Notes: generated by a model not told the origin, from the letters alone. Positions 8,497-18,462 are shown, counted from the stretch's first letter. The stretch is DNA of 64,000 nt from Nocardia abscessus NBRC 100374 (GCF_000308455.1 NZ_BAFP01000044.1:1-64000); one strand, 5' to 3'. Translations and numbers: made by a program.

Positions 8497-11400
8497 GTGA
8501 CATCCGAACCGAGTGCTACTTCCGAAAGACCTCCCGAGGCCTGGCCGGTCAGCGCGTACCAGCGAGACGTGTTGTCGGTCGCCTACCGGTATGCCCCGGC
8601 GCCGGTCACCAGGAACGCCTACTGCGCGTTCCTGGACGAGTCTTTCGATATGGCCAGGTTGCGGGCCGTGGTGCGCAAGGCCCTGCTGGGTGACGACGCA
8701 CTGCGGCTGAGGTTCGAATTCTCCGACGGCCGTTTCTGGCAGTGGGTGTCCGACGAGCTACCGGAGGTCGAACTGGTCGATCTCAGCTGGGCGTCCGACC
8801 CAGCCGCCGCGCGCCGGGACTGGGTGAACCGCGCCAACGTGACACCGTCCCCGCCGCGGCAGCCGTTCCGGATCGCCGCGCTGGTCGACGGCCCCGACCA
8901 CTTCCATCTCTACGTGGCGATGCACCACGCCATGATCGACGGCTGGGGCGTGAACGCGCTGTGGAGCGCGCTGGTGGACAACTACAGCCGCACGGATCTG
9001 CCGCTGGAACTGCTCGCCGAACCGGACCCGGCGACCGAGCAGACCGACCGCGGCGCCGCCACCTACCGCAAGATCGCCGCCGAGCACGAGCAATACCTGT
9101 CCTCTCCGCAGTGGGTGGCGGACCGGGACGCGCTGGTGCGCCGTTTCGAAGGCGTGGTCCCCGCGCTGTTCTCCGGCCGTGCGAGCACCCCGAACGTGAA
9201 CCGGGGACGCCGACGCGTCGTCGTGGCACCCGCGTTCCTGGATCGGATTCGGGCCACCGGCTTCTCCGTCTTCGCGTTCACCGTCTCGGCGCTGGCCGCC
9301 TACCTGACCACCATCCACCGCTCCGAGGAGGTGGTGATCGGGGTCCCGATGCTCAACCGGAACAGCGCGGAGACCTTCCGCACCTCCGGGCACCGGACGA
9401 ACGTGGTGCCGCTGCGCATCCGGGTCGACCCGGCCGAGCCGCTGTCGGCGGTCGCGACCGAGGTGGCCGCGCAGATCCGGGAACTCAAGCGCTACGAGCG
9501 TTTTCCGTACGGTGACCTGGCCCGTGCGCTCAACAGTGATCCGACGGCGCCGCCGCTGTTCGACGTGGCGTACTCCTACATCAAGATGCCGCCGTCGGAT
9601 CACCTCGACAAGATCCTCGGCACCCTCGACATCGTCAATCCGGGCACGGTGCTCGAGGCGCTGAACATCCTCGGCGTCGAGCATGCCCGCGACGGCTCGC
9701 TGAACCTCCAGCTCTACTACGACCGAGACGTCTTCGACGCGAACTTCCCGTTCGAGTCGGTGGTGCGCGGCATCGGCGCCCTGCTGGTGGCGGCGCTGGA
9801 CCGGCCCGGCGCGCCGATCTCGGCGCTGCCGCTGATGCCCGCTCGCGAGCTGGCCGCCATCGCGGCGTTCGAATCCGGTCCGCGCGAACAGTTCCCGTAC
9901 ACCACGATCGACCGGCTCTTCGCCGAGGCGGCGGCCGGGCATCCGGATCGAGTCGCGATCGAACCGGTCGCGGGCTCGGGGGAGCAGCCGCTGCGCTATG
10001 GCGAACTGTCGGCGCTGGCCGACGGATTCGCCGCCGAGTTGCGCGCGCTGGGCGCGACCGGCAACGAATGCGTGCCGGTGGTGCTGACCCGCTCGACGGA
10101 GATGCTCGTCGCGATCTTCGGCGTGCTGCGCGCGGGCTGCGCGTACGTGCCGCTGGACCCGGACTTCCCGGCCGCCCGCATCGAAACGGTGCTCGCCGAC
10201 TGCGGGGCGCGCTTCGTCGCGGCGGGGCCGCGGCATCGAGCGGTCTTCGACAAACTGGGCGTCACCCGGATCGCGGTGGCCGACATCGGCCCGGCGCGCG
10301 GCGTGGAACACGTCTCGCACCCGGCGGATCTCAGCTATCTCATCTACACCTCGGGCTCCACGGGCGTGCCCAAAGGCGTGATGATCGAGCACCGGTCGGT
10401 GGTGAACCGCCTGACCTGGATGCAGCGGCGCTACCCCCTGCACGCCACGGACGTGATCCTGCAGAAGACGCCGGTCACCTTCGACGTGTCGGTGTGGGAA
10501 CTGTTCTGGTGGGCGATCACCGGCGCCCGGCTGGCGCTGCTGGAACCGGGCGGGGAGCGCGATCCGCGCCGCATCGCCGAGGCGATCGCCGCGCACGCCG
10601 TGACCGTGCTGCACTTCGTGCCGTCCATGCTGGCCGCGTTCGTCGACGAGCTGGCGGCCGATCCGGCGACGGTCGCGCGGATCGGCAGCGTGCGGCGGGT
10701 GTTCTGCAGTGGCGAGGCGTTACCGCCGGCGCTGGTGCGCCGGTTCCACGCGGTCTTCGCCGCGGCCGGTGCCACAGCGCCGCAGCTGGTCAATCTCTAC
10801 GGCCCCACCGAAGCCACCGTGGACGTCTCCTATTTCGACTGCCCGGCCGACGACCCGCTCGACGTGGTGCCGATCGGCCGCCCCATCGACAACATAGATC
10901 TGCTCGTGCTCGACGACACGGGCCGCCGCGTGCCGGTCGGTGTGCCGGGGGAGCTGAACATCGCGGGCGTGGGCGTGGCTCGCGGCTACCGAGGCAGGCC
11001 CGAGCTGACCGCCGCGGCGTTCGTCGACGATCGCGCGGTGCCCGGACGCCGCCGCTACCGCACCGGCGACCTGGCGCGGTGGCTGCCGGACGGCAACCTC
11101 GAGTACCTGGGCCGGTTCGACGATCAGGTGAAGATCCGCGGTAACCGGATCACGCTCGGCGAGGTGCACAACGCCATGCTCGGCTGCGCCGGAGTGCGCG
11201 CGGCGGCCGTGGTGGACGAGGTCTCGGAGGCGCACGGCGTCCAACTGGTCGGCTATTTCGTCGGAGCCGACGTCTCCGGCGAGGAGATCGCCGATCAGCT
11301 CGCGGCCACGCTGCCCCGCTACATGGTGCCGTCCCGGCTGATCCGGGTGGACCGGATCCCGCTGACCCGCAACGGGAAACTGGATCGCCGCGCGCTCGCC

Positions 11401-14400
11401 GCGCAACTCGTCCTCGGCCACGGCGCCGAGTCGTTCGCCGGCGGCGGCGATCCGCGCACCGAGGTCGAAACGCGGCTCGCGCGGGTCTGGCGCACGGTGC
11501 TGGGCGTCGAGTCGATCGGCGTACACGACAACTTCTTCACCCACGGCGGCGATTCCATCCTCGCGCTGGCCGTGCGCACCGCCGCCGAACGCGCCGGGCT
11601 CTACTTCGACGTGGACGTCTTCTACCAGGCGCCGACCATCGCCGAGCTGGCCCGTGTGGTGCGCGACGACCGGCACGGTGACCGCGGGCACATCGGGACG
11701 GCCCTGGAGACGGTGCCGCTGATCGACCGCGCCGCACTGCACCAGGTCGAGGACGCGTTCCCGGCTACAGCCCTGCAACTGGGCATGCTGTATCACAGCA
11801 TCGAGCGCGCCGACTCGGTCACCTATAAGGACGCGTTCCGCTATCGGCTCGAAATCCCCTGGGAAGCGGAGCAATTCCGGGAAGCGGTGGACCGGCTGGT
11901 GCGGCGCCAGCCCGCGCTGCGTTCGTCGTTCGAACTGAGCAGGCACTCGGTTCCGTTGCAGGTCGTGCACGTCGCGCCGCCCTACGAGCTGGAGATCGTG
12001 GATCTCGGCGATATGGACGAGGCGACCGGCGAAGACCTGATCGAGATCTATCTCCAGGAGCGGACGCACGCCCAGTACGACATCTCGGTCGCCGCGCTGT
12101 TCGCCATCCGGGTGTTCGTCCGCCCCGGTGCGCGGGACCCGGTCGGCGCCGTGGACCTGGTGCTGAGCTTCCACCACGCCATCCTCGACGGCTGGAGCGT
12201 CGCCACGTCGGTGCTGGAACTGCTGCTGGACTACCTGAACCACCTCGGCATGACCAGGACCCGGATCGAGGCCACGCCGCATCCGGCCACCGTGCTCGCC
12301 GAATACGCGCAGGCCGAGCAGGGCGCCGCGCACGACACCGCGGCCCGCGAGTACTGGCTGACCGCCCTCGCCGGAGCCGAACCCACCGCGCTCACCGCGC
12401 TCGGCGTGCACCAGCCGGTGGTCGCCGGCGTGCCGCAAGCGCGGGCGCTGGTGCCGCGCAGGCTGGCCGAGCGGGTCTCGGCGTTCGCCGCGCGCCACCA
12501 GGTCCCGGAGAAATCGGTCTACCTGGCCGCGCACTGCCTGGCGTTGCGGGCGCTCACCGGGCGCACGGACGTCACCACCGGCGTGGTGAGCCACGGCCGA
12601 CCGGACCGTGCGGGCGCCGAGCGAGTGGCGGGGCTGTTCCTCAACACGCTGCCGATCCGGTTGGACAGCACCGCGACCACCTGGCGCGCGGCGGTGGAAC
12701 AGATCGCGCGCCGGGAACGCGAGGCCTATCCGTTCCGCCGCTACCCGCTGCGGTCGATCCTCGCCGACGGCGGGCCGGTCTTCGAGACGGCGTTCAATTT
12801 CGTCAACTATCACGTCTTCCAGCCCATGCTCGTGCTGGACGGCGTGCGCCTGCTGGACTTCGACGTCCGCGAGGAGACCAACTTCCAGCTGCTGGTGACC
12901 GCGGCGACCGACCCGCGCGACGGCCGGATGTGGTTGCGGGTCAACGGAGACCACACCCTGACCGCCGAGCAGTGCGAGACGGTGGCGCTCACCCAGCTGC
13001 GCATGCTGGCAGGCATCGTCGCCGACCCCGACGCGGTGATCGACCGCGGCGTCGGCCCGGCCACCGCCCGCGACGTGGGCACGCTGGTGGCCGAGGCCGC
13101 CGCGCTCAACCCCGCCCGCGTCGCCCTGGCCGGTGACGACGAATCGGTCACCTACGACGAGATGATCGAACGCTCCGATCGGCTGGCGCGCCGCCTGGTC
13201 GGACTCGGGGTGGCGCCCGGCGACCGGGTCGGCATCCTGATGGGGCGCCGTCCGCAACTGGTGCTGCTCGTGCTGACACTGACCAGGATCGGGGCCGCGT
13301 GCGTTCCGCTGGATGTCAGCTACCCGCGGGCCCGGCTGAATCTCATGATCGACCGTGCCCGCCCGCACCGGGTGATCGCCGACGCCGCCTATCGCGACAT
13401 CGTGGACGACGCCGCTTTGGTCCTGGACACCGCCGAGCTATTCGACGACTCCGCGCCTGACGCGGACGTGCTGCTGCCCGACCATGTCTCGCCCGACGCG
13501 GTGGCCTACGTACTGTTCACTTCCGGGTCGACCGGCGAGCCCAAGGGGGTCGCGATGCCGCACCGCGGCCTGACCTCCCTGGTGGACTGGCAGAATCGCG
13601 CGTCCACCGGTACCGGGCTGCTCAGCACACTGCAGTTGGCGCCGTTAAGCTTCGACGTGTCGTTCCAGGAGATCTTCACCACTCTCGCGGCCGGGTCCAC
13701 CCTGCGGGTGAGTTCGGCCGACCTGCGATCGAATGTCGAGCAACTGCTGAACACGGTGGTGGAGGAGGGAATCGAGCGGCTGTTCCTGCCGTACGTGGCC
13801 CTGCAGGCGTTCGCCGAGGCCGCCGTGGGGCGGCGGATGTTCCCGACCGAGCTGAAGGTGCTGATCTCCTCCGGCGAACAGCTGCGCATCACCGACGAGA
13901 TCCGCGCGCTGTGCAAGGTGGTTCCCGGCCTGGTGCTGGAAAACCAGTACGGCCCGACCGAATCACACGTCGCGACGAAGTTCACGCTGACCGGGCCCGC
14001 CGACGAATTCCCCGCTCTGCCGCCCATCGGCCGCGCCGTCGACGGTGACACCGTGGAACTGCTCGACAGCGCGCTGCGCCCCGTGCCGAACGGTGTGATC
14101 GGCGAGATCTATCTCGGCGGCCGCAGCATCGCCCGCGGCTACGAGGGCAGGCCCGCGCTCACCGCGCAGCGGTTCGTCGCCACGCACGCGGGCGGAATCC
14201 GCTACCGCACCGGTGATCTCGGTGTCCGACTGTTCTCCGGCGACATCGTCTGCCTGGGCCGCAGCGACAGCCAGGTCAAGATCCGCGGGTTCCGGGTGGA
14301 GCCGGCGGAGGTGGAGCTGTGCATCCTAGGTCTGGCCGAGAAGTTCCCCGGCATCACCGAGGCCGCCGTGGTGGCCCGCGGTTTCGGCGGTATCGACGGT

Positions 14401-15735
14401 TCGCTGATCGCGTTCCTGGTCGGCGCGGCCGAACAGACCGATCTCGCCGCGCTGCGGCACGACCTGCGCTCGGTCCTGCCCGCGCACATGGTGCCGTCGC
14501 GGTTCGTCTGGCTCGACGAACTGCCTCGCACACCGAGCGGCAAACGTGACGACGCCACGCTGCGCGCCTACGGGGAGGACGCCACGGACTCGGTGGCGGC
14601 GCAGCGGGAACCGGCCGACGAGTACGAGCGGTCGGCGGTCGGCTTGCTGGCCGAGTACGCGGGGCTGCGCGCGATCGGCGTGGACGACGACTTCTTCGCG
14701 GCGGGCGGCACTTCGATCGGGGCGATGCGCGTGGTGATGGCGCTGTCGCGCCGCTGGGGAGTCGAGGTGCCGCTGGACGCGTTCATCGGCGCGCCCACCG
14801 CCGCCGGGCTCGCCGCGCTGGTGCGGTCGGGCGACGTCCAGCGCACGTTCGACCCGCTGGTGCCGATCAGCGTCGGCGGCACCAAGCCACCGCTGTTCCT
14901 GGTGCATCCGATCGGCGGCAACGTGCTGTGCTACCTGGCTCTCGCGCGGTACCTGGACCCGGACCGTCCGGTGTACGGGTTGCAGGCGGCCGGGGCGGAT
15001 TCGGGCAGCGCGCCGGAGAAGTCCATCGCGGCGATGACCGAGTCGTACCTGGAGGCGGTGCGGCGGGTGCATCCGGACGGTCCGTACCACCTGGCCGGCT
15101 GGTCGTTCGGCGGTTATGTCGCTTTGGAGATGGCCCGCCAGCTTCCCGAGCACGAGGTGTCCAGCGTGACGCTGCTGGACACCATGGCGCTGCGCGCCCG
15201 CACCCGAACGCCGATCCCGGAGGAGAAACTGATCCGGTGGTTCTTCCTCGAACTGCTCTGGTACGCGCGGGGAAGCCAGTCCGCCCTGGTCGATTTCGAG
15301 CCCGGCGTGCACAATTCCGAGGAGTTGTTCGCGGCGATGCTGGAGGAGTCGGTGCGGTCGGGCATCCTGCCCGCCGACAGCTCGCCGCAGGCGATCCGGC
15401 GGCTCTACGAGGTGTTCTTCGCCAACTACTCCGCGATGCTGGACTACAAGCTCGAGCCGTACGACCGTGACATCACCCTGTTGCGCGCCACCGAGGGCCT
15501 GCCGCCGGGCGTCGACCTGGCGCACAAGACCGTCGGCAGCATGTTCGACAGCGCCGACAACGGCTGGAAACAGTACGCGGCGCGCCGGTTCACCGTGATC
15601 GACGTGCCGGGCGATCACTTGAACATGATGACCGAGCCGAACATCGGCGAGCTGGGGCTGCGGCTGGACGAGGTGCTCTCGGCCGCCGATCCCGATCTGG
15701 ACCGGGAGTGGGACGAATCCATGCTGGACGCCTGA
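8497..15735 (+). CDS. dimodular non-ribosomal peptide synthetase, C-A(Ser)-T-C-A(Pro-like)-T-TE
   Basis: About 2412 residues from GTG 8497, 5 nt after AGGAG; GTG 8491 is the alternative start. Domains: C1 with HHAMIDG (His144); A1 with YTSGSTGVPKG near 617; T1 with GGDS (Ser1020); C2 with HHAILDG (His1227); A2 with FTSGSTGEPKG near 1675; T2 with GGTS (Ser2073); TE with GWSFGG (Ser2203). The A1 specificity residues, read by alignment to GrsA/EntF, are D-V-W-H-F-S-L-V-D-K, the EntF serine code. A2 reads D-V-Q-L-I-S-Q-V-A-K, sharing seven positions with the proline code DVQLIAHVVK. An N-terminal C domain implies an acyl or aryl donor. No MbtH-like gene lies in the window. Product unknown. Confidence 0.93.
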   Translation: MTSEPSATSERPPEAWPVSAYQRDVLSVAYRYAPAPVTRNAYCAFLDESFDMARLRAVVRKALLGDDALRLRFEFSDGRFWQWVSDELPEVELVDLSWASDPAAARRDWVNRANVTPSPPRQPFRIAALVDGPDHFHLYVAMHHAMIDGWGVNALWSALVDNYSRTDLPLELLAEPDPATEQTDRGAATYRKIAAEHEQYLSSPQWVADRDALVRRFEGVVPALFSGRASTPNVNRGRRRVVVAPAFLDRIRATGFSVFAFTVSALAAYLTTIHRSEEVVIGVPMLNRNSAETFRTSGHRTNVVPLRIRVDPAEPLSAVATEVAAQIRELKRYERFPYGDLARALNSDPTAPPLFDVAYSYIKMPPSDHLDKILGTLDIVNPGTVLEALNILGVEHARDGSLNLQLYYDRDVFDANFPFESVVRGIGALLVAALDRPGAPISALPLMPARELAAIAAFESGPREQFPYTTIDRLFAEAAAGHPDRVAIEPVAGSGEQPLRYGELSALADGFAAELRALGATGNECVPVVLTRSTEMLVAIFGVLRAGCAYVPLDPDFPAARIETVLADCGARFVAAGPRHRAVFDKLGVTRIAVADIGPARGVEHVSHPADLSYLIYTSGSTGVPKGVMIEHRSVVNRLTWMQRRYPLHATDVILQKTPVTFDVSVWELFWWAITGARLALLEPGGERDPRRIAEAIAAHAVTVLHFVPSMLAAFVDELAADPATVARIGSVRRVFCSGEALPPALVRRFHAVFAAAGATAPQLVNLYGPTEATVDVSYFDCPADDPLDVVPIGRPIDNIDLLVLDDTGRRVPVGVPGELNIAGVGVARGYRGRPELTAAAFVDDRAVPGRRRYRTGDLARWLPDGNLEYLGRFDDQVKIRGNRITLGEVHNAMLGCAGVRAAAVVDEVSEAHGVQLVGYFVGADVSGEEIADQLAATLPRYMVPSRLIRVDRIPLTRNGKLDRRALAAQLVLGHGAESFAGGGDPRTEVETRLARVWRTVLGVESIGVHDNFFTHGGDSILALAVRTAAERAGLYFDVDVFYQAPTIAELARVVRDDRHGDRGHIGTALETVPLIDRAALHQVEDAFPATALQLGMLYHSIERADSVTYKDAFRYRLEIPWEAEQFREAVDRLVRRQPALRSSFELSRHSVPLQVVHVAPPYELEIVDLGDMDEATGEDLIEIYLQERTHAQYDISVAALFAIRVFVRPGARDPVGAVDLVLSFHHAILDGWSVATSVLELLLDYLNHLGMTRTRIEATPHPATVLAEYAQAEQGAAHDTAAREYWLTALAGAEPTALTALGVHQPVVAGVPQARALVPRRLAERVSAFAARHQVPEKSVYLAAHCLALRALTGRTDVTTGVVSHGRPDRAGAERVAGLFLNTLPIRLDSTATTWRAAVEQIARREREAYPFRRYPLRSILADGGPVFETAFNFVNYHVFQPMLVLDGVRLLDFDVREETNFQLLVTAATDPRDGRMWLRVNGDHTLTAEQCETVALTQLRMLAGIVADPDAVIDRGVGPATARDVGTLVAEAAALNPARVALAGDDESVTYDEMIERSDRLARRLVGLGVAPGDRVGILMGRRPQLVLLVLTLTRIGAACVPLDVSYPRARLNLMIDRARPHRVIADAAYRDIVDDAALVLDTAELFDDSAPDADVLLPDHVSPDAVAYVLFTSGSTGEPKGVAMPHRGLTSLVDWQNRASTGTGLLSTLQLAPLSFDVSFQEIFTTLAAGSTLRVSSADLRSNVEQLLNTVVEEGIERLFLPYVALQAFAEAAVGRRMFPTELKVLISSGEQLRITDEIRALCKVVPGLVLENQYGPTESHVATKFTLTGPADEFPALPPIGRAVDGDTVELLDSALRPVPNGVIGEIYLGGRSIARGYEGRPALTAQRFVATHAGGIRYRTGDLGVRLFSGDIVCLGRSDSQVKIRGFRVEPAEVELCILGLAEKFPGITEAAVVARGFGGIDGSLIAFLVGAAEQTDLAALRHDLRSVLPAHMVPSRFVWLDELPRTPSGKRDDATLRAYGEDATDSVAAQREPADEYERSAVGLLAEYAGLRAIGVDDDFFAAGGTSIGAMRVVMALSRRWGVEVPLDAFIGAPTAAGLAALVRSGDVQRTFDPLVPISVGGTKPPLFLVHPIGGNVLCYLALARYLDPDRPVYGLQAAGADSGSAPEKSIAAMTESYLEAVRRVHPDGPYHLAGWSFGGYVALEMARQLPEHEVSSVTLLDTMALRARTRTPIPEEKLIRWFFLELLWYARGSQSALVDFEPGVHNSEELFAAMLEESVRSGILPADSSPQAIRRLYEVFFANYSAMLDYKLEPYDRDITLLRATEGLPPGVDLAHKTVGSMFDSADNGWKQYAARRFTVIDVPGDHLNMMTEPNIGELGLRLDEVLSAADPDLDREWDESMLDA

Positions 15736-15742
15736 GGTCCGC

Positions 15743-16549
15743 TCAGGGCTTCACCGCGGCCGCCGCTGCGCGCAGCACGGTCGCGGTGAAGTCGTCCAGG
15801 GGATAGAACAATTCGATGGCCAGCTCCGACAGGGTGACGTCGGCCGGAGCGCCGAAGGTGGCCATCGTGCTGAACATCGACAGTTCGCCCGCCGGGGTGC
15901 GGATCCGGATCGGCACCTCGAACGGGCCAGGCGGCGCGCCGTGCTCCGCCGCCTCCGGTGGGTCGGGGTAGCGGGACACCTCGTCGTACAGCGCGGCCAG
16001 CTCCGCGTCGCCGCTCGCGCTGACCTGCCTGCCCAGCCGCTCCAGGAACAGTTCGCGCACCTGGGCGAGGTTGGCCAGGCGGGCCGAGAGGCCCTCCGGG
16101 TGCAGCACCAGCCGGTACACGTTGGGCCGCGGCGTCCGCACGTGCTCGGGGACGCCGTCCATCAGCACACTCATCGCCGCGTTGCCCGCCACCACGTTCC
16201 ACAGCCGATCGATGACCACCGCCGGGTACGGTTCGTGCGCGGTCAGCATGGTGTCCAGCGCGGCGCGGACCGAGGTGAGATGGGCGTCGTCCAGGCTGCT
16301 CTCCCGGTAGGCGGGCGCGAAACCGGCCGCCACCAGCAGGGTGTTGCGTTCGCGCAGCGGCACCTCCAGCGTGTCGCACAGCCGCAGCACCATCGCGCGG
16401 CTGGGGGCGGCCCGGCCGGTCTCGACGTACGACAGGTGCCGTGCGGAGGTGTCCGCCGCCAGCGCCAGATCCAGCTGGCTCAGCCTGCGCCGTTGCCGCC
16501 ATTCGCGCAGCAGGATGCCCGCTCTCGATGGGGTCTGCACTGATGTCAC
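15743..16549 (-). CDS. XRE-family transcriptional regulator with MmyB-type C-terminal domain
   Basis: 268 residues from GTG 16549. The N-terminal helix-turn-helix includes LREWRQRRRLSQLDLALAA and RHLSYVETGRAAPSR. The remaining 180 residues match the MmyB ligand-binding (PAS-like) domain, with VIDRLWNVVAGNAAM and a Pro-rich middle. Members usually regulate a divergently transcribed neighbour; here that is the small membrane protein at 16679, with a 129-bp shared region. It is tail-to-tail with the NRPS (7 bp apart), so a role in NRPS control is possible but not shown. Confidence 0.9.
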   Translation of the reverse strand: MTSVQTPSRAGILLREWRQRRRLSQLDLALAADTSARHLSYVETGRAAPSRAMVLRLCDTLEVPLRERNTLLVAAGFAPAYRESSLDDAHLTSVRAALDTMLTAHEPYPAVVIDRLWNVVAGNAAMSVLMDGVPEHVRTPRPNVYRLVLHPEGLSARLANLAQVRELFLERLGRQVSASGDAELAALYDEVSRYPDPPEAAEHGAPPGPFEVPIRIRTPAGELSMFSTMATFGAPADVTLSELAIELFYPLDDFTATVLRAAAAAVKP

Positions 16550-16678
16550 TCGACCAGCTAAGCACCCGGTCGCGCGGTGCGGCCATGACCTCCGAGGTTA
16601 TTGAGACACCCACCTTCGGTCAGCAGGGTTTGTGCCGGGAGCCGATCGGCCCCGGCAGATCTACCGACAGGAGTACGA

Positions 16679-17113
16679 ATGAGCACCACGTCCCTGGCCG
16701 ACCGCGGCAGCAGCGCCGCGTTCCTGCGCGCCGCGCTGCGTGTGGACGGCTGGAGCACCGGAGTCTTCGGCGGTGTGCTGCTCGCCGGAGCCGGATTGCT
16801 GCGCGACCCACTCGGACTGCCGATCGGCTGGAGCATCGTGTTCGGCGTCGTCATGGTGGGCGGCGCGCTCGCGTTGCTGTCGATCGCCCGTCGTCCGGCG
16901 ATCTCCGTGCGTCGAGCGCAGGCGGTCGTCGCCGTCAACGCGCTGTCGGCCGTGGGGATGCTCGGCCTGGCCGGCGCGGATGTGCTCGCCCTGACCGGTC
17001 TCGGCGTCGCGTTTTTGCTGGTCGGCGCGGCCACGGTCGCGAGCTTCGCCGGGCTGGAATTCGCCGGGCTGTGCAGGCTCGAGGAACCCGGAATCGTTCC
17101 CACCGCGGGGTGA
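16679..17113 (+). CDS. small integral membrane protein, about four TM helices
   Basis: 144 residues from ATG 16679, preceded by ACAGGAG. Hydrophobic stretches around residues 20-42, 50-66, 76-98 and 102-125 suggest four membrane helices. It resembles actinobacterial integral membrane proteins of unknown function that often sit next to a regulator. It is divergent from the XRE/MmyB regulator, the best clue to its control. No catalytic motif was seen. Confidence 0.75.
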   Translation: MSTTSLADRGSSAAFLRAALRVDGWSTGVFGGVLLAGAGLLRDPLGLPIGWSIVFGVVMVGGALALLSIARRPAISVRRAQAVVAVNALSAVGMLGLAGADVLALTGLGVAFLLVGAATVASFAGLEFAGLCRLEEPGIVPTAG

Positions 17114-17191
17114 CCGGACGGCGACTCCGGTCTCGTCGGCGCGCCGGAAATCCGTTGCGCACGCCGACGCCGAGCACGTAGAGAAGTCCCG

Positions 17192-17779
17192 ATGGACGTC
17201 TCCACACCCGCGATCAGGTTGCTCGTTCCCGACGACTGGGCGGTGTTCCGGCGCGTCCGGCTCGCGGCGCTGACCGACGCACCGCAGTTCTTCGGTAGCA
17301 CGCTGGCCGAGGCGCAGGCCCGCACCGAGAGCGATTGGCGGCACGCGCTGACGGATCGGGCGCAGTTCCTGGCCGAGTCGGGCGGTACCGAGGTGGGTAC
17401 CGTCGCGGGCATACTCGATCCGGAACGCGGTGGCGTTCACCTGATCTCGATGTGGGTGGCGCCACGGGCGCGGGGAACCGGTGTGTCCGACCGGCTGGTT
17501 CGCACGGTGCTGGATTGGGCGGTGACGGGCGGGCACCAGGTGGTCCGTTTGGAATTCGCCGAGCACAATGCCTTCGCCGAGCGGCTGTACCTGCGCCACG
17601 GCTTCGTGCGGACCGGGGTGAGTGGGCCGGTCGGCCCAGGCGACCCGCGAACGGAATTCGAGATGGAGTGGCGGCCGATCGAGCCCGGTTTGCCCGACCG
17701 TCCCCCGGGTATCCGGGCCTCGACGGCAACCGAGACATCCGTCCCGCATCGCGACGCCGAGGACAGGAGACAGCGATGA
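17192..17779 (+). CDS. GNAT family N-acetyltransferase
   Basis: 195 residues. The acetyl-CoA loop appears as VAPRARGTGVSDRLVRTVL, the R/QxxGxG/A motif with the second Gly intact; LISMWV before it is the beta-4 strand and EHNAFAERLYLRHGFVRTG is the typical C-terminal GNAT signature. The substrate cannot be read from sequence. Its stop overlaps the start of the next gene (ATGA), so the two are translationally coupled. About 25 C-terminal residues beyond the fold look disordered. Confidence 0.88.
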   Translation: MDVSTPAIRLLVPDDWAVFRRVRLAALTDAPQFFGSTLAEAQARTESDWRHALTDRAQFLAESGGTEVGTVAGILDPERGGVHLISMWVAPRARGTGVSDRLVRTVLDWAVTGGHQVVRLEFAEHNAFAERLYLRHGFVRTGVSGPVGPGDPRTEFEMEWRPIEPGLPDRPPGIRASTATETSVPHRDAEDRRQR

Positions 17780-18456
17780 ACGATCGCAAGCCCGCGGACA
17801 AGGGGACCGACGAGGCACCGGGCACTCCGGAGGTCTCCGGCACGTCGCCCGATGCGGTGCAGCCGTCCAACGGCGTGGCCGCCGGAGCGAGCGGGGACGC
17901 GGAGCCCGGCGCGGTACGGGGAACGGCGGATGAGCCTGCCAGCAGTGCCGATGCCGGGGTACCGGAAGCCGAGCCGAGCGCAGGTGATGCGGCACAGATT
18001 CCGGAGACGGGCCGTGCCGCGGGTGGAGAGCCGGAGACGGTGACCTCGGCGCAGATTCCTGATGTCCCGGCAGCGAAGCCAGGCGGTGCCGCGAGTGCGG
18101 CGGGGGAGCCGGAGACGGTGACCTCGGCGCAGATTCCCGAGGCTCCGGCCGCGAAGAAGGGCCACACCCCTGGCGCGGCGGGAAATGCGAAGCAGGAATC
18201 CGCGCTGCCGTCGGCCGCGGACGACAGCTGGCACGACACGCCGATCGCGGAGTCCGTGCGACGCGCTACCGAGCGCGCCGAGCAGGTGCAGGCGGACGCC
18301 GCCACCGCGGCCGAACGTGGTGCGGCGGGACTTCCCGGCCCGGTGAGCCGCCCGGGCCGCACACTGTTGGAAACGCTTCGCGACAAGCCCATCCTCGCCG
18401 CGATACCCGCCTCGGTCCTCGCTTTCATCTTCTGGCGCGCGTTCCGCGGGCGCTGA
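17776..18456 (+). CDS. acidic low-complexity protein with C-terminal membrane anchor
   Basis: 226 residues. Residues 1-150 are Ala/Glu/Pro/Gly-rich and probably disordered, with a tandem element containing GEPETVTSAQIP. Residues 155-185 form a short amphipathic, charged helix (SVRRATERAEQVQADAAT). The C terminus ends in a single TM segment, PILAAIPASVLAFIFWRAF, followed by RGR, so the protein appears tail-anchored with a cytosolic N terminus. It overlaps the GNAT gene by 4 bp. Function unknown; the coding frame is supported by the coupling and the anchored C terminus. Confidence 0.72.
   Translation: MNDRKPADKGTDEAPGTPEVSGTSPDAVQPSNGVAAGASGDAEPGAVRGTADEPASSADAGVPEAEPSAGDAAQIPETGRAAGGEPETVTSAQIPDVPAAKPGGAASAAGEPETVTSAQIPEAPAAKKGHTPGAAGNAKQESALPSAADDSWHDTPIAESVRRATERAEQVQADAATAAERGAAGLPGPVSRPGRTLLETLRDKPILAAIPASVLAFIFWRAFRGR
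18028..18137 (+). repeat. 32-bp perfect direct repeat, period 78 bp
   Basis: Copies at 18028-18059 and 18106-18137 are identical and encode GEPETVTSAQI plus flanks, giving a 26-residue period inside the low-complexity protein. Identity at the third codon positions points to recent duplication rather than selection on protein sequence alone. Confidence 0.85.
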
Positions 18457-18462
18457 ACCGCG

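Noticed and set aside
8497..15735. NRPS as an enterobactin-, mycobactin- or nocobactin-type siderophore synthetase
   Set aside because: No DHB/salicylate, hydroxamate or export genes lie nearby and the A2 pocket is not lysine- or ornithine-like; only the serine module resembles EntF.
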